Numbered from the stretch's first letter, positions 20,794 to 32,220 are shown. The stretch: DNA of 64,000 nucleotides from Gaertneriomyces semiglobifer (GCA_025558075.1 JAHLKF010000013.1:434001-498000); one strand, 5' to 3'. Translations and numbers: made by a program. The notes: a model not told the origin generated them from the sequence alone.

Positions 20794-22767
20794 GGTATGG
20801 TAACACACCGATAGAAAACTTATGGCGAGCTTTCTGCATAAATTCATCAGTTGGTCAATCACGCGTGTAAGCATTTACGCGTCTATCAGCGAGCCCTAAC
20901 CCTTCGTCGTGAACAAGCAGGCGCTACACTTAACACCACTCTGGCATTGAGGGCACATTTCCTATTTTGTTGTTGAGGTGAGAGCCATCAATAGTTTTTC
21001 TTTTCAAGCCAAACGGAGCGTTGTTGACTGAGGTATGGCTAGATTTTCAGTGCAAACGGACGCGCGCGCGCATAAGGCCTGCTGAGACCATCTGAGACTG
21101 CGCACTCAATTGATATTCTATCCGGCAAAGTATGGCCTACGTATTCCATTAATGTGAGAGCCAAACGGAGCGTTTTTGACTGAGATACGGCCACGTTTTC
21201 AGTGCAAACGGACGCGCGCGCGCATTTACTTTGAAACTGTTCATCGCGGTCGGAATCCTCGGACATCATCAAGATGACGGTAAGTTCCACTACTACCTGA
21301 AATGGCCAATACTTGAGGACCCAGTCAATATCGGGTAAACCGGTGGGTTGTGATCCCGTTAGGGCCGAGGACACTTGTCCCATGCCCTGCGGGGGGATGC
21401 CTAGGATATGGCGTTTGTTTCTACCGTCCGGTGTGCGCAGACGTAAAGAGATGATGCTTGTAGGAGCATGGCAAGGCTTGCAGCTCTCACCCAGCTGCTT
21501 TGCTCCCCAGCAATCCTGTTGCGTCTCCATATCTAGGGGGGCTGGGAAAATCAAGTGTTGTGCCGAGTTTGTCAGGACAAGGGCACCAGCTGGAATCACT
21601 AGCTGGCGGGTTGTGATCCCGTTAGGGCCAAGGGCACTTGTCCCATGCCCTGCGGGGGGATGCCCGGGGTATGGCGTTTGTTTCTACCGTGCGGTGTGCG
21701 CAGACGTAAAGAGATGACGCTTGTAGGAGCATGACAAGGCTTGCAGCTCTCACCCAGCTGCTTTGCTCCCCAGCAATCCTGTCGCGTCACCATACCCAAA
21801 CCCTTGCCGGGAATCCTGTTTGTTGATGACAAGCTGACACCTTTTTTTCTCGTTCTTTTCTTCAATGGATACTGGAAATTCAAGCATGCCAGCCGTTCTG
21901 GACGGTTGTCGCTGAACTCGAGCGAGCGCTTTCCACAAGACAGCGCCCACGCGGCCCGCGCAAATGCTTGGACGGGGGAAGGGGGGGAGGCGAGCACCAG
22001 CAGCAGCAGAGGCCACTGCAGTAGTAGTAGTTGTATGTGTGCGTGCCAGTACAAAAAACTCGAGATTCAGTGCGAAAAACCTGAAAAGGAGCGCGGCCGT
22101 AAACAAGCATTTATAAAATCAAGCATTGAAAAGTCCAAAAGGCAGTGGAGAACCAGGGAGTTGAATGCTTGAAAATGGCATTTTTCTCTAGTGAAAATTT
22201 AGTAGCAACTCCAGTGGCCGCCGCTCGCTCAATCTGAAGAAAGAAGCGCAGATATTATGGAATGGCATAATATGGTATTTTCTCTAAGAAATCTACTAAT
22301 ACAGGCTCCATATGGCTTTCCTAATATTCTTCATTATCCCAGTTTCATGAATCAAGCTGCTTGCACCAATACCGCTTGCTGTCCTCATCTCAGCTCGAAA
22401 GACTGCTGAAATATTGGAAGATGCTGAGATTCCTGAGGTTCTCGAGGGCGTAGCCGGTCCTCAGATAGCGGTGGTAGTGTTCCTGTAAGTGGTATCTCAA
22501 CAAGTGGCTACAAGCATCTCATGGCAACAACATGTATACTCATGCCAAAGACGGTGAGCACGTAAAAGCTCGGCTAATGCCCGTAAGCGCTCGAGTAATG
22601 GGAAGGCAAAAGTCGACGAGAACGCCGAGAACGCAATGCAATTCAACAAGCTTCTAGAACGCATGTGAGACATTAGCCCAGGTCGTCTCGACACTCAAGA
22701 GCGTTCACCAAGCTGTCTTACCTTGTGAGCAACAGCGTGATCAGCTACTCAACGTTCCCAGCATTCT
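20794..22767. repeat. Gene-poor region with two local tandem duplications
   Basis: A roughly 65-bp unit ending in a CG-dinucleotide run (GGACGCGCGCGCGC) occurs at 21008-21071 and 21160-21224. A longer unit of about 190 bp is duplicated at 21343-21532 and 21605-21793 (each contains GTTGTGATCCCGTTAGGG and CAGCTGCTTTGCTCCCCAGC). At 20794-20850 a short stretch reads NTPIENLWR on the plus strand, reminiscent of an integrase-type motif but too short to call. No gene is supported. Confidence 0.5.
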
Positions 22768-22959
22768 ATGGCCTCTTCAACGTATCCGTATCCATATTTG
22801 TTGTCGCCCGCAAATCAGACCCCGGTTCCTCCTCCTCCCAGTCAAACACCGATCTTCTCTCCTCCTCAACAACAGCGTTCGATGCTTGGTAGCTTGTTCT
22901 CCATGTATCCTGGATTTGGAGGGTACGGAGATTCGGAGGACCGCGCGTTTTATGAATGA
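22768..22959 (+). CDS. Small proline-rich ORF, possible terminal exon
   Basis: Sixty-three codons: MASSTYPYPYLLSPANQ… with PPPPSQ and SPPQQQ runs and a Gly/Tyr end (GFGGYGDSED). Composition looks coding, and the frame ends at a proper stop, but no family is recognised. It may be the last exon of a decayed upstream gene (22380-22490 also reads plausibly before a GTAAGT). Confidence 0.3.
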   Translation: MASSTYPYPYLLSPANQTPVPPPPSQTPIFSPPQQQRSMLGSLFSMYPGFGGYGDSEDRAFYE

Positions 22960-24422
22960 ACCCTCGATCTCAATGTTCTCATTCTCGGCGCACGCTCGAG
23001 CAGTTGAATGCTTGGAAGCTGATTGCTCCCAAAGGAAAAGGTAGCTGAGGCCGTAGTGGTTAGTTTTGGAGTGTATGGTTGTATAAAGGCATCTTCGCAC
23101 TTTTACTATACAACCTCTAGGTACGTGCGTAGTACAGTCGCGCTCTCGCTAACTCTGCTTACCTAATCTCCGCTCGTTGCCTTCCTCCCGCGTTCTCGGC
23201 TAGTGAAAACCAGTAAAACTAGCAGTAATCTCGGTCATGCCAATGGGGAACGTGGAAGCATTGGGGAGTGGCCGCCTTGTATGCTTTTGAGGTGGATTAT
23301 CAAGAGGTTTATGCCAAAACACGTCTCTCCTCGAATGAACACGTAGAAACACGGCCAAGACTGGGTAGTACCACGTCTATGACTACTACGACTGCTCACT
23401 GCAGTAGAGTGCCAATTTCGACCCACTTTCGAGCATTTCAATGGGTATTGCTAGTATGTAAAATGCATGCATACGGCATCATCCTCCCTTTTTTGCACCG
23501 AACGATCCCCTGCATTTGAGCGGTATCCATAGCTTTTTGCATAGCATTTTCAGCATCATCCTGCCATTATTCCAGCAAGATCCACGTTCAAAAAGCATCT
23601 CACTGAGCTCATCGATGGCATCATCATTCTGTTGGGAACTGGAACAACATCATCCTCGAGACCAAACAGATCGCCTGGCGTCACCTGCATCTACGTCTTC
23701 CTGCATCTTTGCAGTGAGCGCTAAGTTCAGCTGCATTACAGCGAATTTATCAACCTCAGGGTCATTGGGAACAGGAGCATCATTGTTGAGCTCAAATAGA
23801 TTGCTCCAGAGAACGCTCGATAAGCGAACTTGAACCTTCCCTTGAACGCTCCGTTGAACATTTGCAGGGCTCGGAGAGCTCGTAAGGCTTGCAGGAGGAG
23901 AGAGCACGGCAGTAGGAGGATGAGGATGATTCATGAGCATTTGAGCTAACAGCGAACTTTTCATCTTCAACTGTTGTTCTGGCACGCCAAGTTTGTGCCC
24001 GACCCATGGCAGAGTGGTCTTTTCAACTTCTCATACGCCCCATAGTGGAAACCTTGGCTTTTAAGCCTGAGACTTGGAAAACCTCAGCTCTACTGGCCTT
24101 GAAGAAAGCACGAGCCCTGTAATTGAAGCTGTCAGTGAATCCTGGGTGTCGACTTATCAGTGACTTTGGACGGCCGCAGATTGCCATAGAGACGATATCA
24201 ATGGAACATCAGGTAAGCGGAAGAGGAGAATTATTGCTTAACTGCTTGCTGTTGCTTATCGCGAACTATCCTCTCATACGTGTAAAGTTCAGCAACCGCA
24301 AATCGCGCATAGTGGGTGTACATTATTCGACGTTTGGGTTTCAAAGGGTTAATGAGATTCTGACAGAACATCTATTGATGAGAGGACTTTACAGTCATAA
24401 TCTAACTGGAGTCTTTTAAGGT
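22960..24422. other. Intergenic or decayed region, no gene assigned
   Basis: ORFs on the minus strand (23650-24007) and plus strand (24123-24419) have partly coding-like composition. The latter could be an exon, with GTAAGC following GGAACATCAG. Neither has a recognisable domain. Confidence 0.3.
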
Positions 24423-25540
24423 ATGTCGGATGTCATCAAAAAAGTTTCAAGTTATATTGCTCCGGATTGGGAGGAAGCAACCGTTTTGCGGCGCTTTTCG
24501 ATGGAGTCTTTTCTGGCACTTTCAAGGCTCGCCGAATTCCGTCAGATCGGCCCTAGAAACGATTCTTACGGTGAGAAGAGCTTGTCACAACAGCGACACG
24601 AGACTAATTGCCAACTTACTCCCAATTCCTTCCAGCCAGAAAGGCATTTCTCGAGGAGTACCGTCTCGGTTTCATCAAGGTGAGTAATTGCATTCAAGTA
24701 CCCGGCAAAGTAGGCGACAAAGAGTCGTTCAAACAAGAAAACATAGTATACCCTTCCTGTTGTGCCTGTCATTAACCATGATCAGCCCTAGGTTGCAACT
24801 ACTGGTATCAGTTGTCGCACGAGGAGGGCGACTTCACTGGAGAGCGTCCGCCGAGGGCGCATTTGCAAAGCTCGAGTGCTTGTAATGGCCCTCGACCATC
24901 GGTCTCTGACCATCACAAGCACGGGAGCAAGCAGCGTCCTAGGGGAACGCTCCAGTGAAGTCACGCCGAGCCCGAGTGCGACAACTGGTTAATTGTATAC
25001 GATGGGGATGATTTTGAGGAGAGCCAAAGCGACGCAGGGTGGCTTCAGTGGAGCGTCCCTCGAGAAATCATCCCTTCTATGCTGTGGGATCATATTCAGT
25101 TCTTTCCTACCTTGGATGCTAAGCGCAATCTTGGGCGTTGTCGTGTCATTGTAGGTAAGTGAGATCTCACTCCGAAAGGCGGCCATCACTTTGCTGATTA
25201 CTCTCGGCACCTCTTTCTCTCTTGCAGATTCAGAAGCCCAACTTGTCTTCACTTCTCCTTCCAAGATCACCCTCTTCAGGTTCTTTTTTCTTGTCCATAC
25301 GTGGATGTCGGGTCTTTCTGCGCCAGAGTCTGTGCTTATATCGCTGAGAATGGGACGAAGGCTCAGCTTTCATAGTAAGCTCCCGAAACACCGAAGCAGA
25401 AGGACGTACATGTCCACATTGGATTTGGTACCGTTCATGAAGGTTAGAAGGGGCCAAATGTATCGCGCGGTAAAGGTGGGCTCAGACGTTTTCTCAGGTT
25501 CAATTAGGCCGACGTGCTCGTACCTAATGATTTTCTAAAG
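24423..25540 (+). CDS. Unrecognised multi-exon gene (approximate limits), carries a long inverted repeat
   Basis: Exon 24423-24570 (MSDVIKKVSSYIAPDWEE…) joins in phase to 24636-24679 (RKAFLEEYRLGFIK) through a GTGAGA…TTCCAG intron; GTGAGT follows. Further on, a coding-like exon of about 24990-25154 (IVYDGDDFEESQ…GRCRVIV) joins 25228-25279 (DSEAQLVFTSPSK) across a GTAAGT…TTGCAG intron. Downstream in-frame pieces (CAYIAENGTKAQLS; KDVHVHIGFGTVHE) suggest more exons. Between the two parts lies a 180-bp hairpin-forming sequence with one in-frame stop. No family is recognised. The exon chain is my reading of splice signals and may be wrong in the middle. Confidence 0.4.
24809..24988. repeat. Long imperfect inverted repeat (hairpin, about 180 bp)
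   Basis: The outer arms 24809-24847 (CAGTTGTCGCACGAGG…) and 24946-24988 are near reverse complements (both contain GACTTCACTGGAG or its complement). An inner pair, 24870-24883 (GCTCGAGTGCTTGT) and 24915-24928 (ACAAGCACGGGAGC), continues the stem. It could be a foldback MITE, an RNA hairpin or a rearrangement product. Confidence 0.7.
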
Positions 25541-25966
25541 ATTAGCACTCTGCAATTCAAGTTGCAGTAAGTACGTACTTACATGGATTCCAGTACATTA
25601 GCTTCCTTAATTGCTAATGCATAATTCTCTTTCTCCTCTTCCTCGTCCACCATGCATCGATATGGCCTTTTTTCCTGACGACACTGACACAGACACGATG
25701 GTAAGTCTGCAACGTATCTTCAATTGTAAATGACGACAAACACCTTGATAAACATTGCAATACTTTTCTTAGAGTGAACGGCAAGCTCCACACCGCGAAG
25801 CTTCCATTCCGCAAATTCTGTTCTCAATGTCGTGTACTTATCGTCGGAAATATAGGGACGATATTCCTCTGGCAATTTATCATCCAGGATGATGCACGAC
25901 CGAGTTGCCCTGTGAGATCATTACTGTTAGAACGTGGTACCAGCCGATACTAAAATGAAGCTGCCA

Positions 25967-26815
25967 TTACAGAAAGTAAGCTGAATTGCGCGAGATGATC
26001 GTCTTCGGAGTCTTGACATTTCCATTCACCATCCCCTGTTGGACATTCAGTAGCAATTTGTGGAGATCAACTCCACCAAAGGTAGCATGTTGGTCAGTTT
26101 TGATATCTTTCAAACCGCTGAAGCTAGCGCAAAGTAGTTTCATCGTGTCGTTCTCGTCATCAACATCACTCCAGTCGACACTCTCCGCATCCGTAAGTGT
26201 TGAGTCACTAGACTCGTCCCACATGATTCTCTTCGGTACTTTGCAGTTAGCCTTAATTGGTGTTTGCTTTCAGAATTTGGAGAATCAACGAAAGTCGAGT
26301 CACAAACGGGAGGAAAGTCTCTTACATTAATGTTCTGTTTGATCGGAGTAGCAGATACCGAAGGTCCGTGAACGAAACTCTGCTTCACAGGACTAGTGTG
26401 CGCCGAAGGTTTGTGACGCTTTGCAAGCACTTCCTCTTCCAATTCATTAATCACTTCCTCCACCCCCAAATCAATCACCTTTTCCGCGGCTCTCTTCCGT
26501 TTCTCTTGTCTGTGGACCTTTTGTCTGGGTTAAATGCCATCCGCTTATTTATCTACCGTGAGAGGCACGCACCTTGTTGGCACTCTCTCGCCGCTTAACC
26601 CAATACGCAACCCACTCTTCGTCCTGATCATATCTATAGGTCAACGCTTCTGCTGCCGCTTTGGACACCCCTGGCTTCTTCATTGCAAGTCTAGTTTGCA
26701 AAGCTTGCAAAATACTGGTCAACCGGGTCTTGCAAGATTGGGCGGTTGCGAAACTTGTGATATGCGCAAAGGCAAGCGGGTTGAACTCCCCCTTCACAAG
26801 CTGCTTCTTCAACAG
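25967..26815 (-). CDS. Unrecognised spliced protein, C-terminal three exons
   Basis: Exon from about 26815 to 26573 (…GEFNPLAFAHITSF…DQDEEWVAYWVKRRESANK) joins 26517-26308 (VHRQEKRKRAAEKVIDLG…) through a 54-nt intron ending AAAAG, in phase. A third exon, 26266-25967, follows after a possible 41-nt intron also ending AAAG and carries an acidic run (WDESSDSTLTDAESVDWSD) and a short C-terminus. A basic, helix-prone middle region is visible. The 5' end is uncertain; an acceptor TTCAG at about 26850 suggests an earlier exon. No domain is recognised. Confidence 0.5.
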
Positions 26816-27201
26816 ATCCCACTGCGCTTCCGGATATCGTTGGTGACGCTGAACTTCATTTTAGTGGTGTATTACGCAGATGGACATCGTTACTACTATG
26901 GGACTCCTGCGTACCATGATGAAGATGAAAGGAAGGTATGTGATAGCTCTGTGCGGTACTGCTTGCTAGTACGATCACGACAACGAGGACGACGACGACG
27001 ACGATGACACCGCGATGAAGCAACGGTTATCAAGGAATTATGGTATGGGTATGAAGATTGAAAGTAAGGTCGGACGCGTAATTGGATTCGGACACCGGAT
27101 TCATCACTCTCATCGTCTAGAACATCCCCCAGCACAAGAACATCAAGCTCGCGCTCTTTCAGCACATCCTGACAGCATCCCTCTTGAGATGTCCATCAGG
27201 A

Positions 27202-27585
27202 TCACTCAGAAGAAGCTCTCAGGATGTACTCTGGGATGTTGCTATGCCTAGTAGCGGCCTCACAGGACGTCATATTCAAAAGGCAGAAAACAGCAAAGAA
27301 ACAGCAGCCAGCACTACCACTACTCGTCGTTATCCTCCTCCTCACCATCATCATCCTCAATTTAACCTCCGTCAGAGCATCGCTTAGGCTTGGTGCTACT
27401 CGCGACGGAGGCAACTCATGTCGCGGACGCTGTGAATGCTGACGGCGCAGACTGACGGCGCAGACTGCATGCGAATGCTTTTCTGTTTGGAGATGTCGTC
27501 GACGGTTGGATGATCTGCTATCTCCGAGCACTTGGTTGCAGAGCACGCAGCGAATGCCGACTGCTAAGGTCTCGAACGCTTCCAT
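27202..27585 (-). CDS. Possible BED/C2H2-like zinc-finger fragment
   Basis: From Met at 27585 the frame reads MEAFETLAVGIRCVLCNQ and then an array CX2C-X14-HX5H (CVLC…HLQTEKH), the spacing of BED or related DNA-binding zinc fingers common in transposase-derived genes. Beyond about 60 residues the reading becomes less convincing and an intron is likely. No transposase core is recognised next to it. Confidence 0.35.
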   Translation of the reverse strand: MEAFETLAVGIRCVLCNQVLGDSRSSNRRRHLQTEKHSHAVCAVSLRRQHSQRPRHELPPSRVAPSLSDALTEVKLRMMMVRRRITTSSGSAGCCFFAVFCLLNMTSCEAATRHSNIPEYILRASSE

Positions 27586-28121
27586 TGCGATTGTGCATGT
27601 GATGCTGAACGGATTAGATCGATGAGAAGAAAATGAAGGAGGTGCTGTCTGAATTGAAGGAAGAACTCTGCAGAACTCTAAGTGCGCGTAGGAGGAGGCA
27701 AACAACCTGGGAAATGGGTGTCCGCGTAGGCCGAGACATGGGATGGATGTCCGCGGAGGAGACGTACCGATGAACATCTTATTCAAAGGTCCCTGGGCAG
27801 ATACTGAGGCCGGCATGTGCCGAGGGACCTCTGGATAGGATGTTCGTTTGAACCTCCTCTGCGGAACGTGTCGGGGGATCTATTCAGAATGTCCTCTGAA
27901 ACATGCGGGCGCACGTCCCCGCTCAAAATCTAGAACATCCGCGGAACGTCCTTACATATGCATGTTTTAGGGATATACCGCTGTGCTAGGGGTGTAGTTT
28001 GTCTTCATTTCGTTATTATCCTTTTGGCGGATGGATTCTGGGCACCATCAATTCAATAGGAAATTCGTGATTACTATTAATTAATTAATCAAGTACGAGA
28101 TTCCGCCATTTACGTGCACGT
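27586..28121. other. Intergenic, nothing assigned
   Basis: Only overlapping short ORFs occur. Repeated short phrases such as GAACGTC and TCCGCGGA recur between 27720 and 27960, but no unit could be defined. Confidence 0.4.
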
Positions 28122-28307
28122 CTATGATATGGGTGCACTCTCATCCTCTGGATAGTCCTCCGTCGCCTCCATTTCCTCTACCTGTGGGTCATACTGGTAC
28201 TCTTCTTCTTCATCACCAACTGTGGATCCTTCCGCATCCGCCAGTGGCTGCACAGACGACACTAGCATTAGTGCAATCAACAACCCCAGTATGCGCAGAT
28301 TGGGCAT
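28122..28307 (-). CDS. Small secreted acidic protein (61 residues)
   Basis: MPNLRILGLLIALMLVSSVQ is a typical signal peptide, with likely cleavage after PLADA. The mature part is only about 36 residues and strongly acidic (GDEEEEYQYDPQVEEMEA…DYPEDES). One exon, clean stop. No family is recognised. Candidate secreted peptide of a fungus; confidence is limited by its size. Confidence 0.45.
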   Translation of the reverse strand: MPNLRILGLLIALMLVSSVQPLADAEGSTVGDEEEEYQYDPQVEEMEATEDYPEDESAPIS

Positions 28308-29129
28308 AATGTGCTATATACTATGCGCTGTTTGTATGGGAAGCGTACACATTGGTGAACGTTGGAGCTCGTTACGCGTTGATAACCCTCAGTTCGATCA
28401 AGCTGGTGGATCCAATCATGCGACGTGAAGCGGACAGTCGCAACTGAGGCAAGCCCGCTATCCATGAACTTGCGGCTGCAGAAGACGAGCACGTCGAGGT
28501 TTTGTTACATGCACACTTGTGGCTGGATCTTAGTCCCAACCTGCCGAACGTCTTGTGAGGAACTCAGGAACACTACTTTTGAAAAAATGAAAAGAAGTGT
28601 TCCTGATTCATTGGATCTTCCATTTCCGGAAACTTTGAGTGAAGGATGAAAACGAACCTTTCGTACGAGAAATGGTCAGACAGAGACATACCGAGGCAAA
28701 GTACTATACACTGATATTGCCGCGCCAGCAAGTATACTTTTGGCAACCCTTCGCAAGCGCAAGCTGGGGGCCAACAGATTCTTCCCATGAGGACGTCAAC
28801 TAAATGCATAGTCGACCTGCTACGCACGCATCACGACCGTTCGCCTGCAATGGCATCCACTGAAATGCAGGGTGACGTTGTGTATGTGAACCGGTTGTTT
28901 AGGGTCTACTATCGGCTGTTCGACCGCCATTTTGGAGAGGCGGTATCACGAGCATCCCGATACCTAGGCCGACAGTCGATTGGCGGCTCCCTGTGCTGCC
29001 GCTTAAAGTCAATCACGATATGACCTTTTTACGGTTTCCCTACTGTCCCGGTATACGGACGCTCAAAGGAATCGTCCTCCTTAGTGAGGATTTGTCTACC
29101 ATGACACGGCAGAGGGCGTGGTGAAAGAT
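28308..29129. other. Unassigned region with coding-like fragments
   Basis: Short stretches read like protein (HELAAAEDEHVEVLLHAHLW near 28450-28550; NRLFRVYYRLFDRHFGEA near 28890-28930) but frames and stops do not connect. Probably decayed sequence. Confidence 0.3.
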
Positions 29130-29784
29130 CCACTTTGGCGAGGTGGAATCAAGCACATCAAGGACATCAAGGGACCGGCGAGTCCATGCTGCTGCATCTG
29201 CAGGAACCCAGACGCGGCCTAATATTGTGATTGGCTTTTTGTTGATCGTGCTGCTGCATCAGATGAGGCCTATGGAATCGAGTATGCAGCGGCAGCAAAT
29301 GTGGGAGCAAGGCGTTCCTAAGTTGCCAAGCATATTCACGACCGGACGGGTCTTCTGGTGTTGATGGAAGATACCCATCGCGCGCCAGTTTTACGGGCAC
29401 TAGCTGTCAGACCGACTGACCCTTCAATAACCTGGGAATTCAAGTTTGAGTGGGTTGCAGTGTCGTACGTGGGTGGCATGCTGCCACACAAATCCAAGCG
29501 TTGGTTCCCCCGGTTTTTGACTTGGACCATCATTGTTCGTGGCATTCACAACTGCGATGCTAACCTTCCGCAACCTGCTGGAAGGAGTTGTCGCAGGTGT
29601 TCAAAATCTCTTGGATGTTGACCAGGCGCTGGAGGTGGATGAAGTACTGCCACTTGGCAGTCTCCCGCTGGCGGGAGGTCACCGCACAAAAAGAAGAAGG
29701 TCGCAACAGCAGCAGATGAAGAGACCTAGGCGTGATCTCTACGATCATGTGTGGACTCTGGATGCAAAGGATACGGGGCAATGA
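29130..29784 (+). pseudogene. Decayed protein-coding sequence, family unknown
   Basis: One reading frame from about 29130 gives protein-like sequence (IKHIKDIKGPASPCCCIC; VDRAAASDEAYGIEYAAA; HDRTGLLVLMEDTHRAP; WEFKFEWVAVSYVGGM) interrupted by two in-frame stops, then a frame change before DQALEVDEVLPLGSL…RPRRDLYDHVW. The pattern fits a pseudogene. A Cys cluster (CCCICRNPD) is the only motif-like feature. Confidence 0.4.
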
Positions 29785-30112
29785 AAGGTTAAGGTTAGGG
29801 TTACATTCAGCGGCTGGGCACCGGGTACCAATCTCTTACTATACACGCCGCAAAGAGTTCTTGACAGGGATACGTTTGTGTATATAGTAACGAACCAATG
29901 ATTGTTGCACGGTTTCGGTTGGTTTGCTGCGGGTACGGGGGCAGCGCCATGCTCTTTAGGTTGCAATTAGAGTTGATTTTAATCCGCTCCCTAGCAACGC
30001 GCTTCACCACACAACAACTTCCCCTCCGCGCTTCACGTTCCCTTGACTCACAGGAACGCTCGTCCTATATAGCGTTCTACTATGCCACAAGGGGCCGCCC
30101 CCTCTGCCCCCG

Positions 30113-30353
30113 TTGATTGAGGTCTTGAATGCTTTTAACCGATTTATGTCCATCTTGCAGGAGGGAGTTCCAGAGTCTCTTCTTCGTCTCAGGATGGCTT
30201 CGCTCGACAACTCCCCTGCGTCTGCGGATGGTATGGAAGACCGTGCGCTTCTTTAATGTCAAATTCTTGGAGAAGCTCTTTGACGATGTCCGCGATAAAC
30301 TCTCCTCCGTTGTCAGCAAGGGCGCGCTTGGGCACACCGCACTCTCGAAATAT
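30113..30353 (-). pseudogene. Retroviral-type (DD35E) integrase relic cut by a gypsy LTR
   Basis: Read from 30353 downward, the minus strand gives a piece of an rve integrase core: CGVPKRALADNGGEF, then HGLPYHPQTQG, then after a one-base frameshift VVERSHPETKKRLWN. With the shift taken into account, 35 residues separate the DNG aspartate from the VVE glutamate, as in D,D(35)E integrases. The 5' part is lost where the gypsy LTR begins at 30353. It differs from the gypsy B and Copia integrases in this window. Confidence 0.75.
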
Positions 30354-30818
30354 GTAGCGGGTCTAGACTTCCGCTAGTATTAGCTAGGAGTATATAGACG
30401 CGCTAGTATCAGGGTTAGAGTCATCTTAGTCAGCCTTGTCATATGACTTAGTTTTGTTGACGCTTAGGTCAGCGAGGCCTATATAATAGGGCCACACGGA
30501 CTTAGCGGCGACGACGGACAGGCATACAGGAATATAGATCTCTAGACCAATACAAGCTTCTAGATACAGCTATAAGTCCCGTCGCATCTGAACAAGTAAG
30601 ACATCCTGCATCTCTAAGATCAGTGACTGATCATCCTGCCCCTTAGAGTCAGCAGCCTTATAAGTTCTCCGACGCCTCTCATCCCTAGCCCTGCAGGCAA
30701 CGCCCTATCTATTATACAGCCGACGGACACGAGGACGGCCGGCTATTTGCAGAAGAGATCACTGGCAGCGGAGTAACCCCTATTGGTAACCCTACTGTCC
30801 AGCCAAAATCCTTCTACA
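30353..30818 (+). repeat. Gypsy LTR of remnant A (466 bp)
   Basis: TGTAGCGGG…CTTCTACA ends. It is followed directly by TGGTGGAGAATCGAG, a primer-binding site starting with the TGG expected opposite a tRNA CCA end. No target duplication is shared with any downstream LTR. Confidence 0.9.
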
Positions 30819-32220
30819 TGGTGGAGAATCGAGTTCGTACTGCACATCAGGAACTCTTACAACTACGACAAGACCGCAGCTCTGCTACGATGCAGAATCC
30901 TATCTACCCTCAGATCGACTCTGAGCACGGCGTCGATCGCCAACTTGTACAAGATATGGGAAGCCTAGGAGTCGGTGATTCCGTCGCACGGTATCCCTCT
31001 CCCATGGCTGTTGACGGAGACCCTCTCAATCACCCGCATGTCGCTCCCACGCCGGCCGATCGACTCGGACCCGCGGCACTTCCATCGAATTCAAGGCCTA
31101 GAAGCAATTCACTACCTTCCAACGCCCGCATCCCCGGGACGTGGCGCCCTAATTGGAACAGAATGGGACCGATCGACTCGGTCCACAATCCATTCAACGT
31201 CCGCACGAACCCTCAGTTCTACATCGAAACAGACAAGAGTTCAAGGGATTCTTCTCCTGACCGCGCAGGTCAAGGAGGTCGAGGCGCCCTCGACCCCCTC
31301 AGACAGCGAGGCCCTCCTCACCGCATGCATCCTCAGCAAGTATCAGTGCACTTTCAAGGTTATCATCAACCGACCCAGGTCGAGCCCGAGGTCGTGCAAC
31401 CATCATACACGGCGCAGCCATCGGCCAATCATCCGACCTATCACCAAAGCAGAGTTCTCGAGGCTCTACTAGCTCACCTACAGAAGCAAGGTGAGGTCAT
31501 CGCCAGTATTAGGCAAGAAATGGCGGAACTCCGACAACAGCGACGACAGTCCAGGGAGCCTTCCGTTCCGCTGACACACAGGAGCGCATATGTGCCCAGT
31601 ATTCCAGCACATCCACCGTCCACGATTCACGCCGAACCGTACGGTGTAGCCGCGGTCCCACGCCGGTACAAAGCGATTACCGAGAGCGATACCGGACCGT
31701 TCAAAGGGGACGATAGTCCTTACATCGACGAGTGGCTCAAAGAAGCCCTCGGAGCGCAAGGACGCTTCCGTGCCACAGATCAGGAGATGGTCATGCATAT
31801 TCCCGCGATCTTCCCACCAAAAGGCCCTGCCAGAGTATGGTTTCAACAACTACCGATGCGGGCCAAAGCAGAGTGGACTTGGCAGCAATGGCAAGTCGAG
31901 TTACAGGCCGAGTTTGGTGACGCAACGCGTCGGAACCGAGCCAAGACCAAATAGGAGCGCTGCACCCCAGATGCACAAGCGCACGGTTCCTTTCTGGCCT
32001 ACATTGACCAGAAGCTACTACTACGAGCGCAAGCGCTTGGCAATGGAGCTGATAACCGAGCCCCAAAGGATCGACTTCTTCAGGATATGCTCGACTACCT
32101 CCCAGGGCGAGTGCAGTTTGCCGCCCAAACCGCAGAGGTACGCTCCATACCTCAACTCAAGTCCTTCCTCAAACGGTACTTCTCCTCACCGGAGGCCAAG
32201 AACGAGGACCCTTGCTATAG
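30818..32220 (+). pseudogene. Gypsy remnant A Gag, nonsense-mutated and 3'-truncated
   Basis: The frame opens at the ATG whose A is the last LTR base and runs to a TAG at 31952-31954 where copy B has a Tyr codon. Past the stop the same frame continues to match copy B Gag (ERCTPD…DRLLQDMLDY… SFLKRYFSSPEAKNEDPCY). Homology ends near 32225, exactly where the HNH gene fragment starts. No pol follows. The rest of element A has been lost by deletion or recombination. Confidence 0.88.

Noticed and set aside
20794..20850. Integrase-core motif NTPIENLWR
   Set aside because: Only about ten residues, with stops close by; too short to assign.
29786..29806. Telomere-like GGTTAGGGTTA
   Set aside because: A single short run, without tandem arrays; not enough to claim an interstitial telomere.
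31952..31954. TAG in gypsy A gag as evidence for a reassigned stop codon
   Set aside because: Copy B has a Tyr codon here, and other stops in these elements are of mixed type; ordinary decay explains it.
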